The notes: generated by a model from the sequence alone, not told the origin. A DNA stretch of 64,000 nt from Stenotrophomonas beteli (GCF_001431665.1 NZ_LLXV01000038.1:1-64000), one strand, 5' to 3'. Shown: positions 38,001 through 46,472, counted from the first letter of the stretch. Made by a program: numbers and translations.

Positions 38001-38208
38001 ACAGCTCGCGTTCGATCAGCCCAACCACCGCATCGTTGAGCGTCTGCGGGCTGGCGCCCGGATAGCTGGCATAGATGCTGACGCTGGGCGGTGCCACCGA
38101 CGGATAGCGCTCCACAGCCAGGCGCGGTATCGCCAGCACGCCGGCCAGGATGATGAAGATCGCCAGCACCCAGGCGAACACCGGGCGATCAATGAAGAAA
38201 CGTGCCAT
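35059..38208 (-). CDS. RND multidrug efflux permease (SmeZ-like)
   Basis: This 1049-residue HAE1 transporter pumps drugs out using the proton gradient. It has 12 expected membrane helices, two large periplasmic loops and the proton-relay residues: paired Asp in GIIVDDAIVVVEGVE near 407 and Lys in GLSAKNAILIVEF near 932. The start MARFFIDRPVFAWVLAI is typical. The membrane-fusion gene lies upstream with a 51-base gap and no outer-membrane factor follows. With a divergent response regulator and sensor kinase, the layout fits SmeYZ of S. maltophilia (aminoglycoside-type resistance), whereas SmeABC would carry smeC. The pump's name is an inference. Confidence 0.9.
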   Translation of the reverse strand: MARFFIDRPVFAWVLAIFIILAGVLAIPRLAVERYPSVAPPSVSIYASYPGASPQTLNDAVVGLIERELSSVKHLLYFESSVDTSGEASITATFKPGTDPELAQVDVQNRIKSIEPRLPRSVRQNGLFVEAADSGFLMLVGLRSPDASVSEAALGDFMARNIIEELRRVEGVGRVQLFGAEQAMRVWLDPARLTGYGLTIGDVATAIEQQNLEISPGRIGDSPGVAGQRITVPLSADGQLSTPEQFAAIVLRAGADGSQVVLGDVARVELGAQSYAWGTREDGHPATAAGVQLRPGANAVRTATAVRERMAELAPLLPRGVESSIPFDTAPFVKISIEKVVQTLLEAMLLVFAVMYLFLQNWRYTLIPALVAPIALLGTFAVMLALGFSINVLTMFGMVLAIGIIVDDAIVVVEGVERIMAEEGLPPREATIKAMRELTGAVIGITLVLTAVFIPMAFSSGSVGAIYRQFTVAMAVSILFSALLALSLTPALCATLLRQADPGHPGRGGLLGRFNRAFERMTGRYQRGVAGVLKRSGRVMAVFGALVAALLLGLHWLPGAFLPEEDQGYFMTSIQLPAEATAERTLAVVEAYERHVGSRPGIASNQSILGYSFSGSGPSAALAYTMLKDWGERAGATAAGEVEAAQKAMAAVGEGEVMSVMPPAIDSLGRSSGFSLALQARTGQSQAELRAALQQLLTLAGASPLLSEVHADGLPAGTSVRLDIDRAKAEAMGVGFADISSTLSAAMGSQYVNDFPNKGRLQQVILQADAPHRMELDDVLKLYVRNSEGGMVALSELVVPHWTEAPLQLQRYLGFPALNLSGAPAPGTSTGQAMAEMERLARQLPAGFALQWTSQSLQEREAGAQAPWLLLLSMLVVFLVLAALYESWSIPLSVMLVVPLGLLGAVAAVLLRDMPNDVFFKVGMITVIGLSAKNAILIVEFARQLQQQGRGLVEAASEAARLRLRPIVMTSLAFALGVVPLMLAQGASKETQQAIGTGVFGGMVSATLLAVFFVPVFYVVVQGARQSIARRLRRRRPMPEGTVDGTQQR

Positions 38209-38259
38209 GTTGGAAATTCCTGGAGAGGCGGGCCCCGGAGGAGCCGGCCCTGGAAAGGC

Positions 38260-39411
38260 TCAGCCGTTGCTGCCGGCCTGCGCGTCGGTGCTGGTGGCGG
38301 CGACCGGCAACTGCCAGTCACGCGCATCGACCACGACGCCCTCCTGCAGGCGCTCCTGGCCCTCCACCACCACCTTCTCGCCCGCCTTCAACCCATGCCG
38401 GACCAGCCACTGGCGGTTGACGCTGCCGTCCACCTCCAATGTGCGGATCACCGCTTTGCCATCTGCGCCCACCACCCAGGCGTAGGCCTGGCCGCCGGCA
38501 CTGCGCAGCACCGCCTGCTGCGGCACGGTCAGCGCGCTGGCCGGCGCACCACGCGGCACCCTGGCACGCACATACATGCCCGGCAGCAACTGGCGCTGCG
38601 GATTGTCGACCAGGATCCGCAGGATCACATCGCCGGTGCGCGCATCGACATTGATGCCCGAGAACAGCAGCTGGCCACGCTCCGGCAGTGCCTTGCCGGC
38701 CGCGCCGATGATGGTGACCGGCAGCTCGCCGCCACCGGCGGCACTGCGTTGCAGCAACTCCAGCTGTGCGGCGGGTTGGCGCACATCGACGTAGACCTGA
38801 TCGATCTGCTGCACCACCGCCATCGGCTCGGCGTCGGCCACGCCGACCAGCGCACCTTCGGTCACCAGCGCCTGGTCGATGCGGCCGTCGATCGGCGCGC
38901 TGACCGTGGCATAACGCAGATCAAGCTGGCGACGGGCGAGGATCGCGCGCGCTTCATTCACCGCGGCGCGCGCCTGCTCGAACTCGGCGCTGGCATCGTC
39001 GCGATGCTGCTGGCTGACCGCCTGCGCCGCAGCCAATGCCTGCAGCCGCTGCGACTGCAGGCGACTGCGGCCAAGCGCCACCTCGCTACGCTGCAGAGCG
39101 GCGAGCGCCGAATCGACGTCGGCACGGAACGCGGCCGGGTCGATCTGGAACAGGGCCTGGCCGGCACGCACTTCGGCCCCCTGCTCGAACAGGCGGCGCT
39201 GCACGATGCCGCCCACCTGTGCGCGGATCTGCGCGGTACGCACCGCGGCGACGCGCCCGGGCAGTTCGTCGTCGCGCTGCACCAGCCGCGGGGCGACGGT
39301 GACCACGCCGACGCGCGGCGCCGCTTCCGGAGTGGGCTCGGGGGAGGAACAGGCCGTCATGGCCAGGGTGAGCGCCGCGATCAACGCGACCGGCGTCCTG
39401 AAGGTTCTCAT
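38260..39411 (-). CDS. RND membrane-fusion protein (SmeY-like)
   Basis: The 383-residue periplasmic adaptor is a lipoprotein by its leader (LIAALTLAMTAC). It has the lipoyl half-motifs VAAVRTAQIRAQVGGIV and RYATVSAPIDGRIDQ, a helical hairpin between them (LGRSRLQSQRLQALAAAQAVS), and the beta-barrel end TVPQQAVLRSAGGQAYAWV. It links the RND permease to an outer-membrane channel encoded elsewhere. ATG 39411 is chosen, four codons below another ATG. The promoter lies in the 96-base gap to the divergent regulator gene. Confidence 0.92.
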   Translation of the reverse strand: MRTFRTPVALIAALTLAMTACSSPEPTPEAAPRVGVVTVAPRLVQRDDELPGRVAAVRTAQIRAQVGGIVQRRLFEQGAEVRAGQALFQIDPAAFRADVDSALAALQRSEVALGRSRLQSQRLQALAAAQAVSQQHRDDASAEFEQARAAVNEARAILARRQLDLRYATVSAPIDGRIDQALVTEGALVGVADAEPMAVVQQIDQVYVDVRQPAAQLELLQRSAAGGGELPVTIIGAAGKALPERGQLLFSGINVDARTGDVILRILVDNPQRQLLPGMYVRARVPRGAPASALTVPQQAVLRSAGGQAYAWVVGADGKAVIRTLEVDGSVNRQWLVRHGLKAGEKVVVEGQERLQEGVVVDARDWQLPVAATSTDAQAGSNG

Positions 39412-39507
39412 TGCTGTGCACAATGCCGCGCAGGCGGCTGAAAGGTTCTGAAGAACGCAGTGTGCGGGGTGATGATGGGGTTTCGATGGAGGAAGTGTGG
39501 AGATACG

Positions 39508-40257
39508 ATGGAGGCAAGCACCTTACGGCCCCGTCCCTGCATGCACGCCTCCCCTGCCCTGGCCGCCCTCGTCCTGATCGTCGAGGATGAGGCCGAGATC
39601 GCCGACATCCTCACCGCCTATCTGGAACGCGAAGGGCTGCGCACGCTGCGCGCCGCCGATGGCCACACCGCACTGGACCTGCACCGCAGCGCCCGCCCGG
39701 ACCTGGTGCTGCTGGACGTGCAGCTGCCGCGCCTGGACGGGTGGAGCGTACTGACCCAGCTGCGCCAGCGCGGCGAAACACCGGTGATCATGTTGACCGC
39801 ACTGGACCAGGACCTGGACAAGCTGACCGCCTTGCGCATGGGTGCCGATGACTACGTCGTCAAGCCCTTCAACCCGGCCGAAGTGGCCGCGCGTGTACGC
39901 GCTGTCCTGCGCCGCACCCTGCGCGCCTCGCGCGTCGATGCGCCCACCGCACTGCGCGTGGGCCCGCTGCTGATCGACTGGGGCACCCATGCGGTGCACG
40001 TGGAAGGAGACGGCTACAGCCATGAAGTCCTGCTCACGCTCACCGAATTCAAGCTGCTGCATTGCATGGCCCTGGCGCCGACGCGCATCTTCAGCCGCAG
40101 CGAGCTGATGCACGAGTGCCTGCCCGAAAGCGAGGCGCTGGAGCGTACCGTCGACAGCCACGTCAGCAAGCTGCGCCGCAAGCTGGATGAGGTCGGCATG
40201 CTGAACGTGCCGGCCAGCGTGCGCGGCGTCGGCTACCGGTTGATGGCCGACCGCTGA
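39508..40257 (+). CDS. OmpR-family response regulator (SmeRy-like, BaeR type)
   Basis: The 249-residue product has a receiver domain (LIVEDEAEIADILTAYLE, phospho-acceptor Asp in VLLDVQLPRLDGW near 71, VVKPFN) and an OmpR-type winged helix (LTLTEFKLLHCMALAPTRIFSR, VDSHVSKLRRKLDE, VRGVGYRLM). ATG 39508 is favoured by GGAG 7 bases upstream. It overlaps the sensor kinase by TGATG and is divergent from the RND operon, which it is expected to control. Confidence 0.92.
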   Translation: MEASTLRPRPCMHASPALAALVLIVEDEAEIADILTAYLEREGLRTLRAADGHTALDLHRSARPDLVLLDVQLPRLDGWSVLTQLRQRGETPVIMLTALDQDLDKLTALRMGADDYVVKPFNPAEVAARVRAVLRRTLRASRVDAPTALRVGPLLIDWGTHAVHVEGDGYSHEVLLTLTEFKLLHCMALAPTRIFSRSELMHECLPESEALERTVDSHVSKLRRKLDEVGMLNVPASVRGVGYRLMADR

Positions 40258-41333
40258 TGGCCGGACTGCGTCGCTCCGGGCTCAGCCGGCACATCATCGT
40301 GTCGATGTCGCTGATGGTGATCGGCGTCATCGTGATGATGATCCTGTCGTCGTGGCTGCTGTATGCGGTGCTGGTGGAATTCTTCCCCGGCAGCACCGAT
40401 GAGCCGGAAGGATGGTTGCCGACCGGCCCTGAACTGGCCTGGATGGTGGGCGTGATCCTGACCGGCCTGGCGTTGGCCATCGCCGCTTCGTTCCGCCTGG
40501 CCCACCGCATCCTGTCACCGCTGAACTCGCTGGTGGACAGCGTGCGCGCACTTGCCGACGGCGATCTCGGCGCGCGCGCCAGTGCCGAGGAGAACTCACC
40601 GGGAGAAGTGGCCACCCTGGTCGAGGACTTCAACGCGATGGCGCGTCGTCTGCAGCAGATGGAAAGCGAGCGCGCGATGTGGCATGCCGCCATCGCCCAT
40701 GAACTGCGCACGCCGGTAACCATCCTGCGCGGCCGCCTGCAGGGGTTGGCTGAAGGCGTGTTCCAGCCCGACGAATCGCAGTTCCGCAGCCTGCTGGCGC
40801 AGGTCGAGGGTTTGTCGCGGCTGATCGAGGACCTGCGCGTGCTCAGCCTGGCCGACAACGCACGGCTGGACGTACGCCGGGCACGCACCGACGTGGTGGC
40901 CGAAGTGCATTCGGTGATGACGCTGGTCGATCCGCAGTTCCGTACTGCCGGCTTCGTGCTGGAACTGGAAACCAGCCGCGAGGAACACAACGCGCACTGT
41001 GATCCCACGCGCCTGCGCCAGGCGCTGCTGGCGCTGCTGGAGAACGCGCGTCGCTATGCCAGCCCGGGCAAGGTGCGGATCTCGGTGCATGACACCCCGG
41101 GCCATGTGCAGGTGGCCATCGAAGACGAGGGGCCCGGCATCGACCCGGAGCTGCACTCGGATATCTTCAGCCCGTTCATGCGCGCCGACGGGTCCCGCTC
41201 GCGCCAGGGCGGCGGCAGCGGCCTCGGCCTGGCGGTGGTGAAGGCGATCGCCGATGCGCATGGCGGCCTGGCGTACTGCAGGCCGGGCAGTGCCGGCGGG
41301 AGCCGCTTCGTCATCGAACTGCCGCGCCAGTAG
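40257..41333 (+). CDS. sensor histidine kinase (SmeSy-like, BaeS type)
   Basis: The 358-residue inner-membrane kinase has two transmembrane segments (about 13-40 and 62-82) around a short periplasmic loop, then a HAMP region (ILSPLNSLVDSVRALADGDL), the DHp phospho-His in AIAHELRTPVTILRGRL near 147, and the catalytic boxes LLENARRYASPGKV (N), EDEGPGIDPEL (G1) and GGGSGLGLAVV (G2). The small periplasmic sensor suggests it detects membrane or envelope stress. The partner is the regulator immediately upstream. Confidence 0.93.
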   Translation: MAGLRRSGLSRHIIVSMSLMVIGVIVMMILSSWLLYAVLVEFFPGSTDEPEGWLPTGPELAWMVGVILTGLALAIAASFRLAHRILSPLNSLVDSVRALADGDLGARASAEENSPGEVATLVEDFNAMARRLQQMESERAMWHAAIAHELRTPVTILRGRLQGLAEGVFQPDESQFRSLLAQVEGLSRLIEDLRVLSLADNARLDVRRARTDVVAEVHSVMTLVDPQFRTAGFVLELETSREEHNAHCDPTRLRQALLALLENARRYASPGKVRISVHDTPGHVQVAIEDEGPGIDPELHSDIFSPFMRADGSRSRQGGGSGLGLAVVKAIADAHGGLAYCRPGSAGGSRFVIELPRQ

Positions 41334-43206
41334 CCGGATGCGCGGCCTGTGCGCGCAGGCGTGCACCGAGCGCGGCCAGGTTGGCGTCGATCGCATCCAT
41401 TTCCTCGCGTTGCCGCGCCGGCAACTGCTGGCGCAACTGCACACGCAACGCCTGCCATGCCGGTACAGCCTGTGCGCTGGCAGTGGCCACGGCCGTGGAC
41501 AGCAGTGCCTGCTCGTCGGCCAGCGGCAGCCCGTAGCCGCCATCCTGCAGCAGCGTACCCGGGCGCAGCCATTGCCCGCCCTGCTCCAGCAGCGCGCGCA
41601 GGCTGCGGGTTTCTGCGCTGTCCGGCGCCGCCAGCAGCTGCCGCTTGAGCACGTCCCGCGCGCGCAGTTCGGCGCGCCGCTGCGCGGCCTGCTCCAGCAG
41701 CAGCAGGCCGGCACTGGCACGCAGGTCGCCCTGCGCCAGCCAGGGCGCGCGCTGCCGCGCGGGCAGCTTCAGCCAGCGGCGTACATCACGGGCGGGCAAG
41801 GCCAGCTGCGCCGCTGCCACTGCGAACAACTGCTGGTAGTGGTCGCGCGCCGAAGCAAAGTAATAGCCCTGCGCCTGCGCTGCGCTGCGGTCGGCCAGCA
41901 CCTGCTCGTCAAGCACGCCCAGCCGTAGCAGTCGCCGTTTCAGGCCGCGCGGACTCAGCTGGGCCAACCCGGCCTCGCCCAGCCGTGGCACACCGGCCTG
42001 CAGCAGCTTCGCCGTTTCCACCGCGCAGTTGTTGCTGACGAAGTAATAGCGCCCGTCGTAGCTCCAGTGCACCTGGGCGGTGCGCTCCAGAAGGCTGGCG
42101 ATCTCGTCGTGATGCAGCCGCAAAGGCAGCGACTGCAGCCCGCGCAGCTCAACCCTGGTGTATTCGTCTACCACCTGCTGCAGCGGCAGCACGAACAGGC
42201 GCGACGGGTAGCCCCCGGTGAGACCGCGCCAGTTGGATATCTGCACGTCGCCAACGAACGCGCGGAACGACAGCACGCGGTGGTACTCCAGGTCCAGGCG
42301 GCAGTCCGGCCCCGGTGCGCGGCCCGGCCGGCAGATCACCAGCCGCAGCATGCTGTGGCCCCAGCGGCTCATCGGCTGCGCGCTGCCTTCGGCGAACAGA
42401 TAGTCCACGGCGTAGACGCGGGCGGGATCGAGCAGCAGCAGCGATGCCGCACCCTCCTGGGCGTCGGCCTGCAGCAGCGGCATCGTCGCCGTACAGTGCG
42501 GCCGCGGCAGCGAGGGCGGCGTTCCGAAATGGGCCTGGAACCACTGCGCCAGTGCGGGGCGCCTGCAGGTGAATTCGGCATCGAGCACGAAATGCTCGGC
42601 GTTCACCGCCAGATATTCGGCCGGACTTTTCAGCTCATAGCCATCCGGGCTGCGGTCACGGAAGTCGTTGTCACCGCGGCCCAGATGCCAGGGCTTGCGC
42701 TGCCAACCGGCCAGATCGCGCCAGCGCGCATTGCGCGACCAGTTCGCGCCGCTACGGTCTGCAACATGGGTCAGCTCATGCACCAGGGCGCTGCGCCGCG
42801 CGCGGCGCGCACCGGGCACGGCATCATCCAGCAGCTCGCGACGCAGATCGATGTGGCCGGCGAAAGCGCGGCCGTGCACGTCGGCCGGCAGGTCGTCGCG
42901 CCAGCGCACCTGCATCTGTGCCGGCAACGCGCGCAGCAGGCCCTCCGGCAGCAATGACTGCACATCGGTGAGCGTCTGCATCGCCACCTGCTGCTGTGCA
43001 GGGCTCAGCCCTGCCGGATCCAGGCGCAGGTCTGCACTGGCATGTGCGGCCGGAACGGCCAGCAGTAGAGCCAGGCCATGCCTGGCTGCGCTCCACCGCC
43101 CCGAGCTCCGTAGAGCCGAGCCCTGCTCGGCTGCGGTTGTGGCCAGCGGGCGGGGGTCCAGCCGAGCGTGGCTCGGCTCTGCAGAAAGCGATGACGCGGA
43201 GGTCAT
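41311..43206 (-). CDS. DUF4105 membrane-associated protein with HExxH-like motif
   Basis: The 631-residue product (start ATG 43206) has a hydrophobic signal-like stretch HGLALLLAVPAAHASADL about 45 residues in, a zinc-protease-like ALVHELTHVAD near 145, and the DUF4105 core: RWGHSMLRLVICRPG, FRAFVGDVQISNWRGLTGGYPSRLF in two parts, and YYFVSNNCAVETAKLL with the conserved Cys. Its function is unknown; activity as a peptidase is a guess. The first 40 codons are translated from a SMAG repeat, so the true start may differ. It overlaps the 3' end of nothing and sits 10 bases after DUF2388. Confidence 0.75.
   Translation of the reverse strand: MTSASSLSAEPSHARLDPRPLATTAAEQGSALRSSGRWSAARHGLALLLAVPAAHASADLRLDPAGLSPAQQQVAMQTLTDVQSLLPEGLLRALPAQMQVRWRDDLPADVHGRAFAGHIDLRRELLDDAVPGARRARRSALVHELTHVADRSGANWSRNARWRDLAGWQRKPWHLGRGDNDFRDRSPDGYELKSPAEYLAVNAEHFVLDAEFTCRRPALAQWFQAHFGTPPSLPRPHCTATMPLLQADAQEGAASLLLLDPARVYAVDYLFAEGSAQPMSRWGHSMLRLVICRPGRAPGPDCRLDLEYHRVLSFRAFVGDVQISNWRGLTGGYPSRLFVLPLQQVVDEYTRVELRGLQSLPLRLHHDEIASLLERTAQVHWSYDGRYYFVSNNCAVETAKLLQAGVPRLGEAGLAQLSPRGLKRRLLRLGVLDEQVLADRSAAQAQGYYFASARDHYQQLFAVAAAQLALPARDVRRWLKLPARQRAPWLAQGDLRASAGLLLLEQAAQRRAELRARDVLKRQLLAAPDSAETRSLRALLEQGGQWLRPGTLLQDGGYGLPLADEQALLSTAVATASAQAVPAWQALRVQLRQQLPARQREEMDAIDANLAALGARLRAQAAHPATGAAVR
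43110..43184. repeat. SMAG repeat dimer inside the 5' part of a gene
   Basis: GTAGAGCCGAGC with GCTCGGCT (43110-43132), then AGCCGAGC / GCTCGGCT (43160-43178) and CTGCAG. It is a SMAG dimer lying within the open frame of the DUF4105 protein, between its ATG and its signal-like segment. Confidence 0.8.
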
Positions 43207-43216
43207 GCCGCCCGGA

Positions 43217-43516
43217 TCAGCGCGCCAGCAGCGTGCGGGCCAGTTCCAGGTCGCTCTGCTGCTGCGCGGCGGCGCTCTGCTCACGCAGGTGGGCCAGTGC
43301 GGCCTGCAGGCGGACGCCGCGGATCTGGCCGTCGCTGGCGACGAAGGCAGCGGCATCGTCGCGTGCCGCCAGCACCACCTTGTCGTCACCCGAGCTGCTG
43401 CCCGAGGAACCGGAGGAGGCACCGGTGGCCGAACCGGCCGACGTACCGGCGAAGCTGGAAGCAAAGCCGGCCAGCGGCAGGGACAGCAGGGCAAGCAGCA
43501 GAAGCGGACGGGTCAT
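43217..43516 (-). CDS. DUF2388 secreted protein
   Basis: The 99-residue product begins with a signal peptide (MTRPLLLLALLSLPLAGFAS) followed by a Gly/Ser-rich stretch and the DUF2388 block DDKVVLAARDDAAAFVASDGQIRGVRLQAAL, seen as VVLAARDDAAAFVASDGQ and a C-terminal helix (LREQSAAAQQQSDLELARTLL). It is periplasmic with unknown function. DUF2388 genes often sit next to DUF4105 genes in pseudomonads too, so the pair may act together. Confidence 0.82.
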   Translation of the reverse strand: MTRPLLLLALLSLPLAGFASSFAGTSAGSATGASSGSSGSSSGDDKVVLAARDDAAAFVASDGQIRGVRLQAALAHLREQSAAAQQQSDLELARTLLAR

Positions 43517-43578
43517 CGGTTCGAAGCCGGTTGTGAGGATGCGTGGAGCGTAACGGGTGCGTGAAGGATTTGCCCGGC

Positions 43579-44967
43579 TCAGGCGTCGAACAGCTTGCCG
43601 GGATTCAGCCGCCCTTGGGGATCGAACGCACGTTTGACTGCCTTCATCAGGGCGATCTCGGCCGGGCCGCGGGTGCTGTCCAGGTAGCCCTTCTTGACCA
43701 GGCCAATGCCGTGCTCGGCCGAAATGCTGCCATCGAAGCGCGCCAGCACCTGGGCCAGCAGCTTGGTCACCTGCTCGCACTGCGCCACGAAATCGGCGTC
43801 GCTGGTGTCGTCGGGCTTGAGCACGTTGATGTGCAGGTTGCCGTCGCCGATATGGCCGAACCAGACCACATCGAAGTGCGGGTAGGCCTGCCCGATCAGT
43901 GCCTGGGTCTCGGCCAGGAACGCCGGCATCACCGAGATCCGCACCGAGACGTCATTCTTGTAGGGCTTGTAGCGCGCCAGCGATTCGGTGATGCCTTCGC
44001 GCAGGCGCCACAGCTGCGCGGCCTGGGCATCGCTGGCACTGATCACGCCGTCGCTGACCCAGCCGTTGCCCATGCAGTCTTCGAAGGCCGCCATCGCCGC
44101 CGCTTCCTGGGCGTCATCGCCAGCGGCGAACTCGGTGACCACGTAGTACGGATGCACGTCATCGAACGGCGCCTGCGCACCGTGCGCCAGCACATGTTCC
44201 AGCGCGCGGTCGGTGAAGAACTCGAAGGCCTCCAGCTGCAGGCGCGCGCGGAACGCGGCGAACACCTGCATCAGCACTTCGAAGCTGGGCACGGCCAGCA
44301 GCATCACGTTGCTGGCCGGCGGCGGATCGGTCAGCTTCACCGTCGCCTCGACGATCACCCCCAGCGTACCTTCCGAACCAATCAGCAGCTGGCGGAAGTC
44401 ATAACCGCTGGAATTCTTGATCAGGCCCTTGTTGAGCTCCAGCAGCTCGCCGCTGGCGGTGACCACCTTCAGCCCGGCGATCCATTCACGGGTGTTGCCG
44501 TAGCGGATCACCCGGATGCCACCGGCATTGGTGGCGATATTGCCGCCGATCGTGCACGAGCCGCGCGCGGCGAAATCCACCGGGTAGATCAGGCCGTGGT
44601 CCAGCGCGGCGTTGTGCACGGCCTCCAGCGGCATGCCGGCCTGCACCACCAGCGTGCGATCGACCGCGTCGTAGGCCAGCGCCTTGTTCATCCGTTCCAG
44701 GCTCAGCACCAGCTCGCCGTTGGCGGCCACCGCGCCGCCGGACAGGCCGGTGCGGCCGCCGGACGGCACCACCGCCACGCCCTCGCCTGCGCTCCAGCGC
44801 ATCACCGCCTGCACGTCCTCGACCGTGGCCGGCAGTGCGATCGCCAGCGGTGCCGGCGTCCAGCGCCGGGTCCAGTCGCGCCCGTAATGCTCCAGGTCGG
44901 CCGGGTCGGTCTTCAGCTTCAGGCCGGGACAGGCCTGCTGCAGCGAGGCAATGCGGGAATCGGTCAT
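43579..44967 (-). CDS. FAD-linked oxidase, probable D-2-hydroxyglutarate dehydrogenase
   Basis: The 462-residue enzyme has the FAD-binding PCMH domain (VVPSGGRTGLSGGAVAANGE, GGNIATNAGGIRVIRYGNT in part) and the FAD-oxidase C-terminal domain with FGHIGDGNLHIN and SAEHGIGLVKKGYL. Members include D-lactate dehydrogenase and D-2-hydroxyglutarate dehydrogenase. The divergent neighbour is serA, whose reaction also makes D-2-hydroxyglutarate from 2-oxoglutarate, so D2HGDH is the best fit. ATG 44967 is the likely start. Confidence 0.88.
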   Translation of the reverse strand: MTDSRIASLQQACPGLKLKTDPADLEHYGRDWTRRWTPAPLAIALPATVEDVQAVMRWSAGEGVAVVPSGGRTGLSGGAVAANGELVLSLERMNKALAYDAVDRTLVVQAGMPLEAVHNAALDHGLIYPVDFAARGSCTIGGNIATNAGGIRVIRYGNTREWIAGLKVVTASGELLELNKGLIKNSSGYDFRQLLIGSEGTLGVIVEATVKLTDPPPASNVMLLAVPSFEVLMQVFAAFRARLQLEAFEFFTDRALEHVLAHGAQAPFDDVHPYYVVTEFAAGDDAQEAAAMAAFEDCMGNGWVSDGVISASDAQAAQLWRLREGITESLARYKPYKNDVSVRISVMPAFLAETQALIGQAYPHFDVVWFGHIGDGNLHINVLKPDDTSDADFVAQCEQVTKLLAQVLARFDGSISAEHGIGLVKKGYLDSTRGPAEIALMKAVKRAFDPQGRLNPGKLFDA

Positions 44968-45136
44968 GACGGTCCAGCGCGGGGCGTGAAGAACGGGCAA
45001 GCGTGCCAGCGGCACGCGCCAGCGTCCAGCCCCGCAGCCGTGCAGATAGCTACGGATGCAACCAATTGCGCACTGCACCATGGGCGTTGCGATCTGGCAT
45101 AGTGGTCAGCCCCTGTCCCACTGGCCGTGTTGCCCC

Positions 45137-46378
45137 ATGTCGCCGAAGAAGACCTCGTTCCCCAAGCAGGATATCCGCGTGCTGTTGCTGGAGGGGGTCA
45201 GCCAGACCGCCGTGGAGGTGTTCAGCGCCGCCGGCTACAGCCAGATCGAGGCGCACACCAAGGCGCTGCCCGAGGACGAACTGAAAGCACGCATCGCCGA
45301 GGCGCACATCGTCGGCATCCGTTCGCGCACCCAGCTCAGCACCGAGGTACTGGCCGAGGCCAAGCGCCTGATCGCGGTGGGCTGCTTCTGCATCGGCACC
45401 AACCAGGTCGACCTGGACGCGGCCGAGCTGGCCGGCATCCCGGTGTTCAACGCGCCCTACTCCAACACCCGCAGCGTGGCCGAGCTGGTGATCGCCGAGG
45501 CGATCATGCTGACCCGTGGCATTCCGCAGAAGAACGCCGAATGCCATCGCGGCGGCTGGTCGAAGTCGGCCAGCGGCAGCCATGAAGTGCGCGGCAAGAC
45601 GCTGGGCATCATCGGTTACGGCCACATCGGCACCCAGGTCGGCGTGCTCGCCGAATCGCTGGGCATGCAGGTCATCTTCCACGACGTGGAAACCAAGCTG
45701 GCGCTGGGCAATGCGCGTGCTGCGGCCAGCCTGGACGACCTGCTCGCACGGGCCGACATCGTCACCCTGCACGTGCCGGAGACCCCGTCCACGCAGTGGA
45801 TGATCGGCAGCACCGAGCTGGCGAAGATGCGCAAGGGCGCGCACCTGATCAACGCCGCGCGTGGCACCGTGGTCGACATCGATGCGCTGGACGCGGCCCT
45901 GGCCAGCGGCCACGTAGGCGGCGCCGCGCTGGACGTGTTCCCGGTCGAGCCGAAGGGCAACGGCGATATCTTCGAATCGCCGCTGACCCGCCACGACAAC
46001 GTGATCCTGACACCGCACGTGGGCGGCAGCACACTGGAGGCGCAGGACAACATCGGCGTGGAAGTGGCGGCCAAGCTGGTGCGCTACAGCGACAACGGCA
46101 GCACGCTGTCGGCGGTCAACTTCCCGGAAGTGACCCTGCCCGAACACGAAGACAGCCTGCGCCTGCTGCACATCCACCAGAACGTGCCGGGCGTGCTGTC
46201 CAGGGTCAACGAGATCTTCTCGCGCCACAACGTCAACATCGACGGCCAGTTCCTGCGCACCGACCCGAAGGTGGGCTACGTGGTGATCGACATCACCGCC
46301 AGCGAAGCGCAGGCCGCCGCCGTCCGCGACGAGCTGGCCGCGATTCCGGGCACGCTGCGCACGCGCATCCTGTATTGA
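45137..46378 (+). CDS. serA: D-3-phosphoglycerate dehydrogenase
   Basis: SerA oxidises 3-phosphoglycerate at the start of serine synthesis. The 413-residue product (ATG 45137) has the NAD fold with GIIGYGHIGTQVG, the catalytic Arg in NAARGTVVD, Glu in DVFPVEP, His in LTPHVGGSTLEAQ, and a C-terminal ACT domain (HIHQNVPGVLSRVNEIFS, NIDGQFLRTDPKVGYVVID in part) that gives serine feedback. The domain set is the E. coli-like type without the extra substrate-binding domain. Confidence 0.96.
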   Translation: MSPKKTSFPKQDIRVLLLEGVSQTAVEVFSAAGYSQIEAHTKALPEDELKARIAEAHIVGIRSRTQLSTEVLAEAKRLIAVGCFCIGTNQVDLDAAELAGIPVFNAPYSNTRSVAELVIAEAIMLTRGIPQKNAECHRGGWSKSASGSHEVRGKTLGIIGYGHIGTQVGVLAESLGMQVIFHDVETKLALGNARAAASLDDLLARADIVTLHVPETPSTQWMIGSTELAKMRKGAHLINAARGTVVDIDALDAALASGHVGGAALDVFPVEPKGNGDIFESPLTRHDNVILTPHVGGSTLEAQDNIGVEVAAKLVRYSDNGSTLSAVNFPEVTLPEHEDSLRLLHIHQNVPGVLSRVNEIFSRHNVNIDGQFLRTDPKVGYVVIDITASEAQAAAVRDELAAIPGTLRTRILY

Positions 46379-46399
46379 CGCGGATCCCGCCATGCACTT

Positions 46400-46466
46400 G
46401 TAGAGCCGAGCCCATGCTCGGCTGCGGTTCCGGCCCGCACTGAGCCGAGCATCGGCTCGGCTCTAC
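46400..46466. repeat. SMAG dimer
   Basis: GTAGAGCCGAGC and GCTCGGCT (46400-46422), then AGCCGAGC / GCTCGGCTCTAC (46443-46466). It lies between the convergent serA and Nudix genes and may end both transcripts. Confidence 0.85.
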
Positions 46467-46472
46467 AGGTTG

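Noticed and set aside
36079..39441. 1100-codon plus-strand frame opposite the RND genes
   Set aside because: It spans the intergenic gap between two real genes on the other strand and contains no recognisable motif.
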